NCBI GenBank assembly: GCA_024734495.1
Contig: JALMQS010000187.1
Coordinates: 8,820,769 to 8,884,768 of the forward strand
Direction: 5' to 3'
DNA length: 64,000 nucleotides
Origin: Forficula auricularia
Lineage: Eukaryota > Arthropoda > Insecta > Dermaptera > Forficulidae
Below, in pieces: positions 53,541 through 63,766 of this stretch (positions are counted from its first letter, which is position 1; every line of letters starts with the position of its first letter). The notes under the pieces are model-generated. The model did not search any database and was not told where the DNA came from. It saw only the letters and a list, made by a program, of their open reading frames with translations. A program made the position numbers and the translations under genes.

Positions 53541-54630
53541 CAATGGTCCTCTGTTGGGGCCTTTAAGGCCTTGGCGCCATCGTGCACCGCACGACCTTGC
53601 ACATATTGACGTCCCTGCCCTCCTCCATCTCAAGTATTTTGTTTTTTTTGTTATATTCTATTTTTCCGAAAAAGTAACGAAATACCAATTATTTCTATAA
53701 ACTGTAACATTTAATAAATTACAAATGGAGATGGTAATGGTATTTCAATTATTTGAGACGGATTACTGAATATCCCTGATCGGGTTTTTATTTATAGAAT
53801 ACGTACACTCTAGAATGAAATTACGAAATGATTATGATGATTATTCAAGATGGTCCGAAAAAAAATCACTGACATGGAAAGAAAAGGAGCTGAGTAAGGA
53901 ATTGACGAGCCAAATGGAAAGCTCAGGCAGGCCACCCGGCATGTAACAGTATATCTGCAAAAAGTGGACGTCAAGACTTCTCACCGGAAAATATGCATCC
54001 ATTTGAATGGAGATGAGAAATCGGTGGAGGAATAAAATACGATTAGCTCATTGGACCATAGTGTCTAGTCTACCGAGATCCTAAACTTTGCGCACAAGAT
54101 AAATAAGTTTCGAATGGAAAAGGTGTAAAGAGAAGGTTAAGAGATAGACCGGAAATGATGTTTGCTCGACATTATTCTATATAGATGGCAAAGCTTTCTT
54201 GATTAGCGTAGGCTGATTTGTTTTATATCACTGCTTTTAGCTTTTTGTTAAAATTATTTAATGAAGATTGCAAAGATTCAAGAACACCAAATTTATGTTT
54301 TTAATGTTCTTGTTGACAAATATTAAAAACTCTACATTTTTAATGGAAATTTAATTCTTGAATAGGCGAAAATCACAAATGATTTATATAGAATCAATAA
54401 TTGCATGTTATGGAATAGCGAATTCACTCCTTCTGACATCTAGGGGTAGAAAGATATCCTGGAAACAATTTCTTTTTTCCCATAGGAACAATACTTTTCG
54501 TTAGCAAGCCCCTCTGATTTTTGCCAATATTAATAAAATCTAATTCTTCATAGTGTACCTAACTAACTATAAACTAAAATCCATTTTTTTTAGCTCAACC
54601 AAGTCAGTGATACAATTTGTCCAGATAATT
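53541..54630. other. Spacer; unassigned island 53,860-54,140
   Basis: 53,860-54,140 is A/G-rich with short open segments (KELTSQMESSGRPPGM) and no recognised family. Confidence 0.3.
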
Positions 54631-54633
54631 TTT

Positions 54634-55191
54634 ACTTTACCATACAGGGTATGGTCAAGTATTGTAATCGTGCATGAAAAAAGTGGTTTTTTCCTTCTTT
54701 TTTTTTCGAAATATCTCAAAAACGGCTGAAACTGTTTTGATTAAAAAAAATTGAGCTAAACCAGGGCATTTCGGTCTAAAAAAAGCCTTAATAAGTGAAC
54801 ATCCAAAAAATTATATTTTTTGAGATAATAATTGTTTTGTCAAAATGTCTGTTAGTTAGTTATTCTGGTTGTTAGTCTGTGCGTTACCAAATTTTGTGGA
54901 CGAGCTAGCTCAAAAACTAGTGTGAATATCAAAACGAAATTTTACACGTAGTTTTGGTCCATTGAGATTAAGAGCTGATTAGATTTTGGTGCATATAGAC
55001 TCAAAATTAAGGGGGTGGAGGGGGGGTTAAAAATTAAAAATCTAGGCCATTTGAGCAAACTCAACCTAATTTTGTATACATAATCAGTGGGACCACAGAA
55101 GTCTAAAAATGGAAAACTAACCCCCTCGCCTAGATGATTATAAATAATTTTATTAAATATTGAATATAAGGCCAGGTTGTATGGTAAAGTC
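54634..55191. mobile_element. M-family MITE, full copy with one minisatellite unit
   Basis: Termini ACTTTACCATACAGGGTATG and GTTGTATGGTAAAGTC. The interior is collinear with 20,896-21,290, with only one minisatellite unit (CAAACTCAACCTAATTTTGT). Flank GTGGATGGCCACATCAGAAC ACGTTAGC is shared with 21,800-21,830. Confidence 0.85.
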
Positions 55192-55232
55192 AAGTGGATG
55201 GCCACATCAGAACACGTTAGCTTATTTTTCTC

Positions 55233-55885
55233 TAAAATAAGAATCTGAAAAGTTTTCGAAAAATTAAAGTGCTAATTTTAAATTTTGAACCTGGAACTAG
55301 ATTTCAAGATTACCTGAAAAATAACCACCATTTTGGTCTATTTTCGACCCCATTTTCATTAGATATACATTTTTTGTCTTCAAACTTTCTGATTGAATAT
55401 ATAGAACTACAATTAGATACGGATCTGAAAGAAAAATGTAATAATGTCTCTTTATTAGAAGTTTATAATAAAATATCTACCCAGAAACAACTATTTATGA
55501 TAAGTATCACTTTTTGTAAGTATGTATGTTGTATGTATTTACAAAACAGAAGCTATTTTCAACAATAAAATTTAAAGTAAATTTTAAAAGTAAAATTAGA
55601 AGCTCACTCACTATGAGGTAAAAAATTAATAAAGTTCTTATTTTTTAAATAACATCATCCTCTCATATTTAAATTTTCTAAAATATTTATTATCTCAATA
55701 ATTAAATCTTCTTGATGTGTCATCAAGAAGATTCAAATAAAAAATTGTGAGCATATAGAAATACAAGATTATTATGCTATGCCATTTTTGCTTCTTTGCC
55801 TTGGTGGATATCATTATAGAATATTATTAATTATCTTTTTATTAACAAAATAGATAGAATTAGTATATTTTATCTGCGGCCAGTA
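55233..55885 (+). pseudogene. hAT-like transposase C-terminal remnant
   Basis: Open for 99 codons (55,269-55,568): RFQDYLKNNHHFGLFSTPFS, then FLIEYIELQLDTDLKEKCNN VSLLEVYNKIS. This pattern (RFxDFxxxxxxFxLFxxPF, ELIELQxDxxLKxKFxxVSL) is the C-terminal region of hAT-derived transposases of the GTF2IRD2/ZBED-like group. The dimerisation tail then breaks down. The same sequence, more decayed, lies inside the hAT element at 59,450-60,243, including the 3' segment with ATTTTATCTGCGGCC (55,870). The N-terminal zinc finger and catalytic core are absent. Confidence 0.72.
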
Positions 55886-55929
55886 GTAGGAAATGCCAGG
55901 CTTAACCATGGGACGAAGCTTGAAGCAAG

Positions 55930-56115
55930 CCTTTTTGATATATCTCACAAACGGCTAAAAAAGAGACTAAAACTATTTTGATTAAAGAAAAAAAAGAGGG
56001 AATTTAAAGCGTTTTAGCCTACAATAAAACCTAGTATAGTGAACATTTATATTTTTAAATATATTAATTATTTTGTTAAAATGTCTGTAAGTGATTGTAT
56101 GGTTCGGTAGTGTAT
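55930..56115. repeat. M-family MITE, internal fragment
   Basis: ATATCTCACAAACGGCTAAA, AAACTATTTTGATTAAAG and ATTTTGTTAAAATGTCTGT match the M left half with loss of termini. Confidence 0.55.
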
Positions 56116-56214
56116 TGATGAAGGGAGAATTTCTTTTGAGTCGTTTTGAATTTAATTAAATGTTTTTCGATTGCTTTTATAAAGAAATGTATTTATTTTG
56201 TCTAATCATATAGT

Positions 56215-56300
56215 ACGAGCTTTTCGTGCGTGCCTTTGGCACGCCCTCGAAGCTCGGCCCTCCGGGCTGGTGCCCTGGCGGGCAGCGTCTCGGTCCAAAA
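56215..56300. other. GC-rich patch
   Basis: An 85-bp island (CGTGCGTGCCTTTGGCACGC CCTCG ... CTCCGGGCTGGTGCCC) with a hairpin GCGTGCCTTTGGCACGC. It resembles the hairpin-bearing 3' end of a Helitron-type element, but there is no CTAG or CTRR end after it and no homology to Hel1. Confidence 0.35.
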
Positions 56301-56995
56301 ATTTTATTGCTCTTAAAAAACCACACTCCAAATATATACCTGTAAACTCCCGAAAATACATAGTCTCTTAAAAGTTTCGCCTCCTTTTCGTCCTGACACA
56401 GCTACAGAAATGAGCCTCTAGATATGAATATGAAAGTATTTTTTTCTTCTATAATCTACAGGATTGTGATATTTTTTGTGTGGAAATAGATTTATTTAAA
56501 TAAGTGGGATCGTGTGAGGAGGAGAATTATATTATATCATTTTTTTAAAATTTGTGATCGATAATCTATATAAGGCTCCAAATATTTAAAAGAGATCAGG
56601 TGTTGTTTGTATGACAGGCTGCTCCAGTATTGCCATGAAAAACTCGGGCATGCGTGTCTTAAGTCGTTCAATTTTGTAAAAATCAAAAAATAAGAATAAC
56701 AAAATTTAGATTTTTAAAAAATTATAAAAAAAGTTTCAAATTATTAAAAAATAAACAAATAATATATAAAATATAAATCAAATAAGATGTGATTAATTTC
56801 TTCTTCTGTGAGCAAATTAGGTCAGAGTTGCTGCAAATTAATCTGGACTATATATATAATGTATATTGGCTTGGAAAAATTTTCTTATAATTTGAATTTA
56901 TCTTTGATTTGTCTTCAGCTTCTCTCTTTCTCTCATATATCAATATATTATGTATTTCATAATTTTAATATTAATTTATTATTTCTAAATTCCAG

Positions 56996-57069
56996 TGTTC
57001 AGTCGAATGCCGAGACTAATCCTGATTGCAAGCGAGTCTCTCCGAGTTCAGCTCACCTCTCTGCCAAAT
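56996..57069 (+). CDS. Likely coding exon A of an unidentified host gene
   Basis: 74 nt between a good acceptor (TTATTTCTAAATTCCAG, ending 56,995) and a strong donor GTGAGT (57,070-57,075). It enters with one base completing a codon, gives 24 codons (VQSNAETNPDCKRVSPSSAH LSAK) and leaves one base. The composition is far from the A+T-rich flanks and it is not repeated in the window. The next candidate exon, 59 bp downstream, has exactly the complementary phase. Ser-rich and polar, perhaps a disordered region. I do not recognise the protein. The open frame extends upstream to 56,808 only through intron-like DNA. Confidence 0.55.
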
Positions 57070-57128
57070 GTGAGTTTCTATTTTATTTCCTCTAACCATT
57101 AAGAGCCTAGCACACTCCGTCTTTTTAG

Positions 57129-57241
57129 CTCTTCGTGCCAGTGCGGACTTGTTTAGCACAGTAAAGACGCTAGAAACGTTACATCGTCTCTCAGCGCTAA
57201 CCAGTCCGCACAGGAAAGAATCTGTGCTAAGACCTTTAGAC
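57129..57241 (+). CDS. Likely coding exon B of the same host gene
   Basis: 113 nt between the acceptor CACTCCGTCTTTTTAG (ending 57,128) and the donor GTAAGA (57,242-57,247). The first two bases complete the codon left by exon A (TCT, Ser). They are followed by 37 sense codons without a stop: LRASADLFSTVKTLETLHRL, then SALTSPHRKESVLRPLD. The other two plus frames contain stops within about 35 bases. The intron of 59 bp has canonical GT-AG ends and a T-rich tract, and is the size of a small arthropod intron. The Leu/Ser/Arg pattern (DLFSTVKTLETLHRL) could be helical. The protein is not recognised. Further exons must lie in the TE-rich flanks or outside the window. Confidence 0.58.
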
Positions 57242-57247
57242 GTAAGA

Positions 57248-57660
57248 TTACTCATATTAATTTGAAATAGTTTTAATATTAATTTAATTCTGTATTGAAT
57301 AGAAGATTTTGCTATTTATATAAAAATAAAATTAATTAAAACTAATATATTATTTTTAATTCATGTTATTTTATAAGTAGTCATTTTCATACATCTCGTT
57401 AATTAAGAAACATTCCATATGGTTAATTTTTGGATCAGTGAATTATATGTTACTTTGCCATTTCAACCAATTTAACTATTTAGCTGGCTAAAAAATGATC
57501 TTATATAAAAAAATAATAATAAATACATATTTTATTGAAGACTAAAAAATTTTTTACAAGAAACGTATAATACAAAAGATGTAGGTATATATAAAATTTT
57601 TATAAGAAGAAATTTATTTAAAATTTCAAAAATATTCAAAATTAATTAAAACAGTAATAG
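57248..57660. other. AT-rich spacer (intron candidate)
   Basis: Starts at the exon B donor. No exon-like segment recognised. Confidence 0.35.
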
Positions 57661-58014
57661 TGGAGAATAAATAAAAACAGAGTTTTTATTGAATGGGCTA
57701 GACGTTTCGTCGATTTATTTCGACTTCCTCAGTGTGCCATCTTATCACTTTTTGTCAAAAGACAATTCCCTCATCATCTCTTTTATTAATTCATTCTTGA
57801 CCTCAATTACTCAACATTCTAGAACTTTTTCCCCCTTTAACAAATCAAAAATTTATGAAAAAAAATGTCTTATGTTGTTTTTAAACAGACATTTTGCATG
57901 AAATTTTCTTTTGACAAAGAGTGATAAGATGGGCCACTGAAGAAGTCGAAATAAATCGAAGAAACATCTAGCCCATTTAATAAAAACTCTGTTTTTTATT
58001 ATTGTCAAATTCCT
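57661..58014. repeat. Long inverted repeat LIR-13 with hammerhead-like cores (relative of LIR-7)
   Basis: Arms 57,661-57,768 and 57,908-58,014 around a loop of about 140 bp. Minus strand of the left arm: CTGAGGA, A, GTCGA-AATAAA-TCGAC, GAAAC, GTC, TAGCCC. Right arm (plus, 57,936-57,974): CTGAAGA, A, GTCGA-AATAAA-TCGA(A), GAAAC, ATC, TAGCCC, with GGGC upstream. TAGCCC differs from TGGTCC of LIR-7, yet GGGC/GCCC pairing is kept on the right side, suggesting stem I is maintained in part. Confidence 0.68.
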
Positions 58015-58170
58015 TACTATTCCTGTTTTAATTAATATTTATTATCAATGCGAGTGATATACCGTTAAATATATTCAAAATTTTGCAAGAATGACAAAAT
58101 TACTTTTGCAGTAAAAAGTGCATCATTCAAGGTTGGCTTTTTCTTCAGCTCTCTAGAGGCTTTTATTTCA
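58015..58170. other. AT-rich spacer
   Basis: Nothing recognised. Confidence 0.35.
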
Positions 58171-58171
58171 T

Positions 58172-58540
58172 CTTTTTTTTTTTTTTTAATAATGCGATCG
58201 AATACAAAAATACTAACGTACCAAGAAGATGAGATCGTATAGATCTTGAAAGACCCTTGCATTAACGAAGAGAGGGGAGAAAGTGATTAAGCAAAAGGGT
58301 GAATACGTAGGGGCCTGTGAACCCGGGTCTTGAAGGCTTGAAGATTATATGTGTTGGTAAGAGGGATGCTGGGAGAGAGTTCCAATTCTTTGAAGTCAAG
58401 GGGATAAACGTATTGGCGAATGAAGTGGTTCATATTTTTTTAATTTAATCTCGAAGGGGTGTTGCTACGCGCAAAGCATGCTTTGAAGGATTTATTGATT
58501 TTAACTCATATGAGCAAATATCGTGATAGTATCTAAATCA
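58172..58540 (-). pseudogene. Jockey-like 3' fragment (J1, copy 8)
   Basis: Poly(T) at 58,172-58,187 marks the poly(A) tail. Then come the J1 3' UTR (AATGCGATCGAATACAA, CTTGCATTAACGAAGAGAGG) and decayed C-terminal codons (matching the NSLPASI, NTYIP and HALR stretches of J1) up to about 58,536. Truncated. Confidence 0.8.
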
Positions 58541-58554
58541 ACTGGTGGGGTCAC

Positions 58555-59022
58555 CACACGACTTTCACATTCTCACTCCAGTTTGCTCAAATGGCCTAGT
58601 TTTTAATTTTTAACCCCCCCTCCCTCCACCCTCCTTAATTTTGGGTCGATAAGCACAAAATCTAATCAGTTCTTATTCTCAATGGACCAAAACTACTTGT
58701 GAAATTTGGTTTCGATATTCCCACTTGTTTTTGAGCTATCTCGTCCACAAAAATTTGGTAACGCACAGACTAACTAACAACCAGACAACCAGACAAACTA
58801 ACTAACAGACATTTTGACAAAACAATTATTATCTGGAAACATATAATTTTTTCGATGTTCAGTTATTAGGGCTTTTTTGTAGACTGAAATTCCATGGTTT
58901 CGCTCAATTTTTTTAATCAAAATAGTTTCAGTCGTTTTTGACCTATTTCGAAAAAAAGAAGGAAAAAACAACTTTTTTCATGCACGATTACAATACTCGA
59001 CTATACCCTGTGTGGTAAAGTC
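58555..59022. mobile_element. M-family MITE, left-truncated
   Basis: Right terminus CTATACCCTGTGTGGTAAAG TC. The interior has TTTTAACCCCCCCTCC, TTGGGTCGATAAGCAC, ATTCCCACTTGTTTTTGAGC, ACATTTTGACAAAACAATTA and GACCTATTTCG. The left terminal repeat is replaced by GGTCACCACACGACTTTCAC. Confidence 0.75.
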
Positions 59023-59029
59023 AAAATCT

Positions 59030-59441
59030 TTCATGTAAATACCAACTTCCGTGATTCCGATTTCAACTAAAAGCTTGCTATATTGCTTCTAGCTTATATG
59101 GAGCTTAAGTTTCGAATTTCGTAGCTCTGAGACTTATGGTTACGAAACGCAGGGGGTACATACGTACATACGCACTGTTTAATGGACTTTTGGCCCCTTT
59201 TTGGATTGAGTGATATGGAAATTTCTAGTCACAGCATCTCATTATTTAGGGCAGGATAGCGATTTTCACCATTTTCAAAAAATATTTATAACTCGAAAAC
59301 TATGAGCCTTTAATGAAAAAAAAAATATATTCAGGGCCGTCGTAAATTTCTCTATCCTCTGTTCAGGGTTTATCGTGTGATACCGGACACCCTGTATACT
59401 CTTAGCCACTGATGATCCCCGAATTCAAGCTAATACCTAAT
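59030..59441. repeat. Old decayed repeat ending in ACACCCTGTATAC
   Basis: Contains ATAACTCGAAAACTATGAGC and ends TGATACCGGACACCCTGTAT AC, a phrase typical of Tc1/DNA-element ends in arthropods; ACACCCTGTACACGAAC also occurs near 4,033. Assignment tentative. Confidence 0.35.
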
Positions 59442-59449
59442 GTCTATAT

Positions 59450-60243
59450 CAGGGCTGTCCAACCCGGGGCCCAGCACTGCGATGTATGCGGCCCGACATG
59501 AAATTATAAAGATATTTTAATGTACTCACTGGAAAACATATCTGATACAATTTAACATGATAATTTGTTTTTTTCTAAAATAAGAAATTGAAAAATTTTC
59601 CCAAAAGTTTTCGAAAAATAAAAGAGAAGATTTTAAATTTTCAATGTGAAAAAATATATCAAGATTTTCTAAAAAATAATCACCACTTTGGCATATTTTG
59701 ACTTCATTAACATATTATATATAAATATTTTACCTGAAAACTTTCTGATTGAATGTATGAAACTGCAATCAGACCTTCAACTGAAAGATAAATTTAATAA
59801 TATTTCTCTTTACTAGAATTTTATAAAAATTATCGACTCAGAAAAAAATATTCCTAGTTTCCCAATATGTATTCATTTTTTGAAAATATGAATTTACATG
59901 TACGTGAAGAAGCTATTTTCAGGAATAAAATTCATTAAAAGCAAAATTATAAGCTTAACTATCAAGTAAAAAAAATAATGAAGTTTCGAATATTTAAAAA
60001 TTTTAAGTGCTTAAGCTATATGATTTAAAAATAAAATTCTGAAGGGATAGAACTCAAAAATTATTATTCTATGCCTTTTTTTCTCTTTGTCATAGTGGAT
60101 TACATTATTCTACATTATTAACTACCTATAGTTTTTGATTAACAAATATTAATAGAATTAGTATGTATATTTTATATGCGGCCCGAGGCATTTGTTTTTT
60201 CTTCAAATGCGGCCCGTGTAAGCCAAAAGGTTGGACACCCCTG
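59450..60243 (+). mobile_element. hAT element with decayed transposase, 8-bp target duplication
   Basis: Termini CAGGGCTGTCCAACCCGGGG CC and GCCAAAAGGTTGGACACCCC TG form an imperfect inverted repeat. Flanks are GTCTATAT (59,442-59,449) and GTCTATCT (60,244-60,251), the hAT 8-bp duplication with one mismatch. CGGCCCG motifs recur near both ends. The plus strand keeps ENFLIECMKLQSDLQLKDKF NNISLY then a stop (59,740-59,815), the conserved C-terminal hAT segment also seen at 55,269-55,568. Internally deleted and inactive. Confidence 0.85.
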
Positions 60244-60251
60244 GTCTATCT

Positions 60252-61151
60252 GATTTCAGAATTTCATTTATTAATCTTTAATCTCCTCTTTACTCATTTT
60301 CAGTGGCTCTGTATTAGCCAGACTTTATTATTAAACTTCATATATTCATTGGGAGGCGTTTGAATATAGTTCAATAATTAATTAGAATAACTAACTTAGA
60401 GAAATGTTAATTGAAACTCTCTAAATCATAATGTCAGTCTTCTTTTTGATTAATAGACCCGTTTTGATTAATGTTTATTTAAAAATGCAAAACAGCCCCG
60501 AACTTCCTCAACAATTTCTTTAGTTCCAAAAACGCAAAACGCTACTAACCTTAATCTATAATGTAATCTTTATAGCAAGATCATGTTATTCATATTTTCA
60601 ATGTTTGTTTTATCGAGTGAATAATTTCTTAAACGCTTTCCGTCAACATATACTTCAAAGATTAAGATGAATTTTATAAAACATATTTTAGCTAGTTTTA
60701 TAATATTATGATCGACATCCTTTTGTTATACTTTTTTTTTTTACTTTCGTTCTTTTCCTTCCCCTTCATAAAAAAAAGTTGAATTTAAAATTCGTATTAG
60801 GTAAATGTAAAATGTAAATGAATTATACATTTTTAAAGATCTTGAATTCATGATGAGCAAATTCTGGCGGAAATAAATTTACCCTGGAAATTTTCCTCGA
60901 GGAAATTTCAAGTGCACCGCCAGCCATCTCGCCACCCGGCAATAAAACATTACGCTTACATAAAATTACCAATGTTTTTCTTTCTCAATAAATTTCTTTT
61001 GAGATCGCTTTAAAGTGGAGATGATCTTCAGGGAGTAGTGTCACTTCCAGGTGGCGTCTTGTCAGATGATTTTAGGCTAAGCTTTTCATCTTACTCAGAA
61101 TAATAATAATAAGAGATAATCAAAAAATACATGAATTAATATATAGAGTAC
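60252..61151. other. AT-rich spacer; balanced patch 60,890-61,070
   Basis: 60,890-61,070 (CACCGCCAGCCATCTCGCCA CCCGG; CTTCCAGGTGGCGTCTTG) is less A+T-rich but has no supported exon. Confidence 0.35.
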
Positions 61152-61155
61152 TTAA

Positions 61156-62124
61156 GGTAGTTGTATCGCGACACTGCTAGCAAAAAGTTAATGCTAGATT
61201 ATATAGTACAGACAATAAGGATTCATAATTCATAAGCCCAAAACTTTTTGCTGTTTATGTACCACTACTAGCTAATCCTGTCCTCGTTTGACGAATCTGG
61301 CAACACCGTCTGAGCTTGTATATTTTTTATCATATAAATGTCAGATAAAGTACATTATAAAGGGAGATTTATAAAACAAAAAGTTGAAAGATATTAATTT
61401 GCCGATGGTAATAGATTCAAATTTACAAGAAATCATAAGTTGGTGTCATCTATTACATTCGATGGAATGGAATATTTTTAATTATATGTCAGAGGGGTTG
61501 TTTTTCACCCCCTCGGGAATCGAACCCTAGTGCCTGTAACAGCAATCCGGGCCATCTGGCTCACCTACAGGATGCGAACCTCTGACATATAATTAAAAAT
61601 ATTCCATTCGATCGAATTTAATAGATGACACCAACTTATGATTTCTTGTAAACAAAAAGTTCTTAATAAGCAATTGGAAGCTGTTACGACAATGGCTGAA
61701 GCGAAAAAAAACGTCAAAAAAGTACTAAAGTAAACCCATTTTTAGGTTAAATAAATGCGTTGTTGCCAGCTTGTTTTTAGTGTAAATTTTTCATTATTTA
61801 TTCATTATTATCTAAGAAACTGTGTTGTAACTATGAATTAAAATTTTCTTAAAAAATTGATTAGTTATTTTTTAATTTTGGTTTAGTTTTTTATAACAAT
61901 AGTAAGAAGAGTTTCTGAATTATAATTAAATATGTATGTAAACTTTCCGATATCCCGTTTAGTGCAATGTATAAGAGTCTGAAAAACTCTATCTTTGGAA
62001 TTTAAGATCTCCGGAACTATATTGTTTATAAATTTTGCCACCAATCGATGCAGAAGTATTTAAATAATAATCTTTCTAAATTTCATAAAAATCCTAAGAA
62101 AACGCATATGGTGAAACAACTACC
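61156..62124. mobile_element. TTAA MITE copy d, interrupted by a foldback
   Basis: TTAA (61,152-61,155), GGTAGTTGTATCGCGACACT ... CATATGGTGAAACAACTACC, TTAA (62,125-62,128): perfect target duplication and a 13-bp GGTAGTTGT(A/T)TC(G/A)C inverted repeat. Same orientation as the inner copy at 35,009-35,693. Without the insert at 61,386-61,649 it would be about 693 bp. No transposase. Confidence 0.9.
61386..61649 (-). mobile_element. Foldback insertion with tRNA-like centre, 12-bp flanking duplication
   Basis: Flanked by AAACAAAAAGTT at 61,374-61,385 and 61,650-61,661. Arms of about 73 bp (61,425-61,497 and 61,577-61,649; ACAAGAAATCATAAGTTGGT GTCATCTATTA ... TGGAATATTTTTAATTATAT GTCAGAGG) enclose an 80-bp centre. 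On the minus strand the centre carries GAGCCAGATGG (A-box-like) and a perfect B box GGTTCGATTCC (61,526-61,516) about 37 nt apart. This is the layout of a tRNA or tRNA-derived SINE head, here between long inverted repeats. No ORF. Could be a MULE-like or foldback transposon that captured a tRNA-like sequence. Confidence 0.6.
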
Positions 62125-62128
62125 TTAA

Positions 62129-62440
62129 GTATTTCGCCTTATACGATTGTGATTTAATACATTTGCCCGTCAAGTGTCATTTTCTATAATGAACCCAATC
62201 TAAAGAAATGAAACCATATACCTACTTTGTTTAATTTATTTTACATATAAAGGTATTATCTCTTCAAAAATTTGTTAATTGAAAATCGTCTTCTATATGT
62301 TTAGATTCAGTTCGGCACAACTTTACTCCAGTAGAGTCCAGGGGTTAATTATTTTTAATTTTATTTCATTTGTTAGATTTCTAGGCCACATCAGTTAACT
62401 TTGTATATTAATATTAGCCGGTACGGAAATTGTAATTGTA
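62129..62440. other. AT-rich spacer
   Basis: Nothing recognised. Confidence 0.35.
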
Positions 62441-62444
62441 AATT

Positions 62445-63766
62445 CAGGGCTCTATCCTTGGACCACTCTTCTTTCTAATATTTATTAACAATCTTGTCAA
62501 AGAGATAACTTGCCCTATTCTGTTATATGCCGATGACGTAAAATTATTTTTGCCTATTAGGAGTCATGAAGATCATATTAATTTACAGAATAATATTAAT
62601 AGGGCCTGGAATTGGTCAGTGATGAACCATTTGCCGCTCCACAGGCGTAAAACAGTACTGTCTACTTTCTCTCGAAGGTCAAATGCGAATATCTTAAATT
62701 TTGACTATTATATGGACAGTGACATAATTAAACGTCAGACGCTTATTAAGGACCTGGGAATTATTTTAGACGCGCCATTGCATTTTTCACAGCATGTGGG
62801 CTATATAGTCAGTAGGGCTAGAAGAACTCAGGGTATTGTTAGATGGGTCGGCCGTCATTTCTCCACACCTTATACGATGACTCTACTCTTTAAGGCATTG
62901 GTCAGAAGTCATCTAGAAAGCTGCATGGTCTTCTGGAATAGGAATAGGGCATGTACCACCAACTTAATTGAATCAGTTCAGAGGCGCTTTGTACGGCATA
63001 TGGCGTGGAGGTTTCCCCAGCGTGTTCCGGCGGGATACGCGCAAGCGTGCGAGGTACTGCGACTTTCTTCCCTTGAAAGTAGAAGGGAAATTTTTGATCT
63101 CAGATTTTTCATGGGGGCCCTCCACGGTAGTCTGGCGATATCTTTTACAGAGTGCCTCGCCCTGGTTTGAGACGGTTCGAGAGTTTTTATTGGGAGCGAC
63201 CCGGAGTGCTATCGCCGGTTGCAAGATGTATCGTGACTGCTAATAATAATGACCATCTTATTGATTTCTTCTGGGGAGATGGCCCAGCCCAACGCTTTTT
63301 CTAGCGTTGATCTATTTATTTAATATTTTACCCAGTAACCTATATTCCCAGTCAAATATTTATTTATTTTTCTTGACCATGGCGGTTTTTTGCCTATTTT
63401 TTTTTTTTTTTATTCATTGACTACGGCAACTTCCTGTCTACTTATTTATTTGAATGTTTTTTAAATTATTTATTTTAAAACAACAATTTCTTTAAACCCA
63501 GTATTCTATTTATTTTTTTGTTTTATTTAATTGATTATTTATTTATTTATTCTTCCCAGTGAATTTATTTATTTATTTTTATTGTTTGGACGACGTGCTG
63601 TATTCCCTTTTTTATTTTTATTATTATTATTTTATTCTTGGTCGCAGCATACTAAGGTTTCACACCGTTCTGCTGTGGCCACACCCTGAGCCACTCAACC
63701 GGATCCTGAGTGGGAGGATCGGAGGGCTATAAGGGGAGATGTGGAGGCCCTAAAAAAAAAAAAAAA
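62445..63766 (+). pseudogene. Jockey/CR1-like reverse transcriptase, 5'-truncated (family J3)
   Basis: A second RT family, read continuously from 62,445: motif B QGSILGPLFFLIFINNL, motif C ILLYADDVKLFL with the catalytic Asp pair, then NNINRAWNWSVMNHLPLHRR KT, IIKRQTLIKDLGIILDAPLH F, YIVSRARRTQGIVRWVGRHF and TLLFKALVRSHLESCMVFWN, ending near 63,170. The C-terminal continuation (CDFLPLKVEGKFLISDFSWG; FETVREFLLGATRSA) is in another frame to 63,243, so at least one frameshift is present. The 3' UTR is rich in ATTT units and ends GGAGGCCCT plus 15 A (63,752-63,766). Motif A, endonuclease and ORF1 are missing; not functional. Confidence 0.9.

Noticed and set aside
56215..56300. Helitron 3' end
   Set aside because: A hairpin is present, but no CTAG/CTRR terminus follows and there is no similarity to the Hel1 end.
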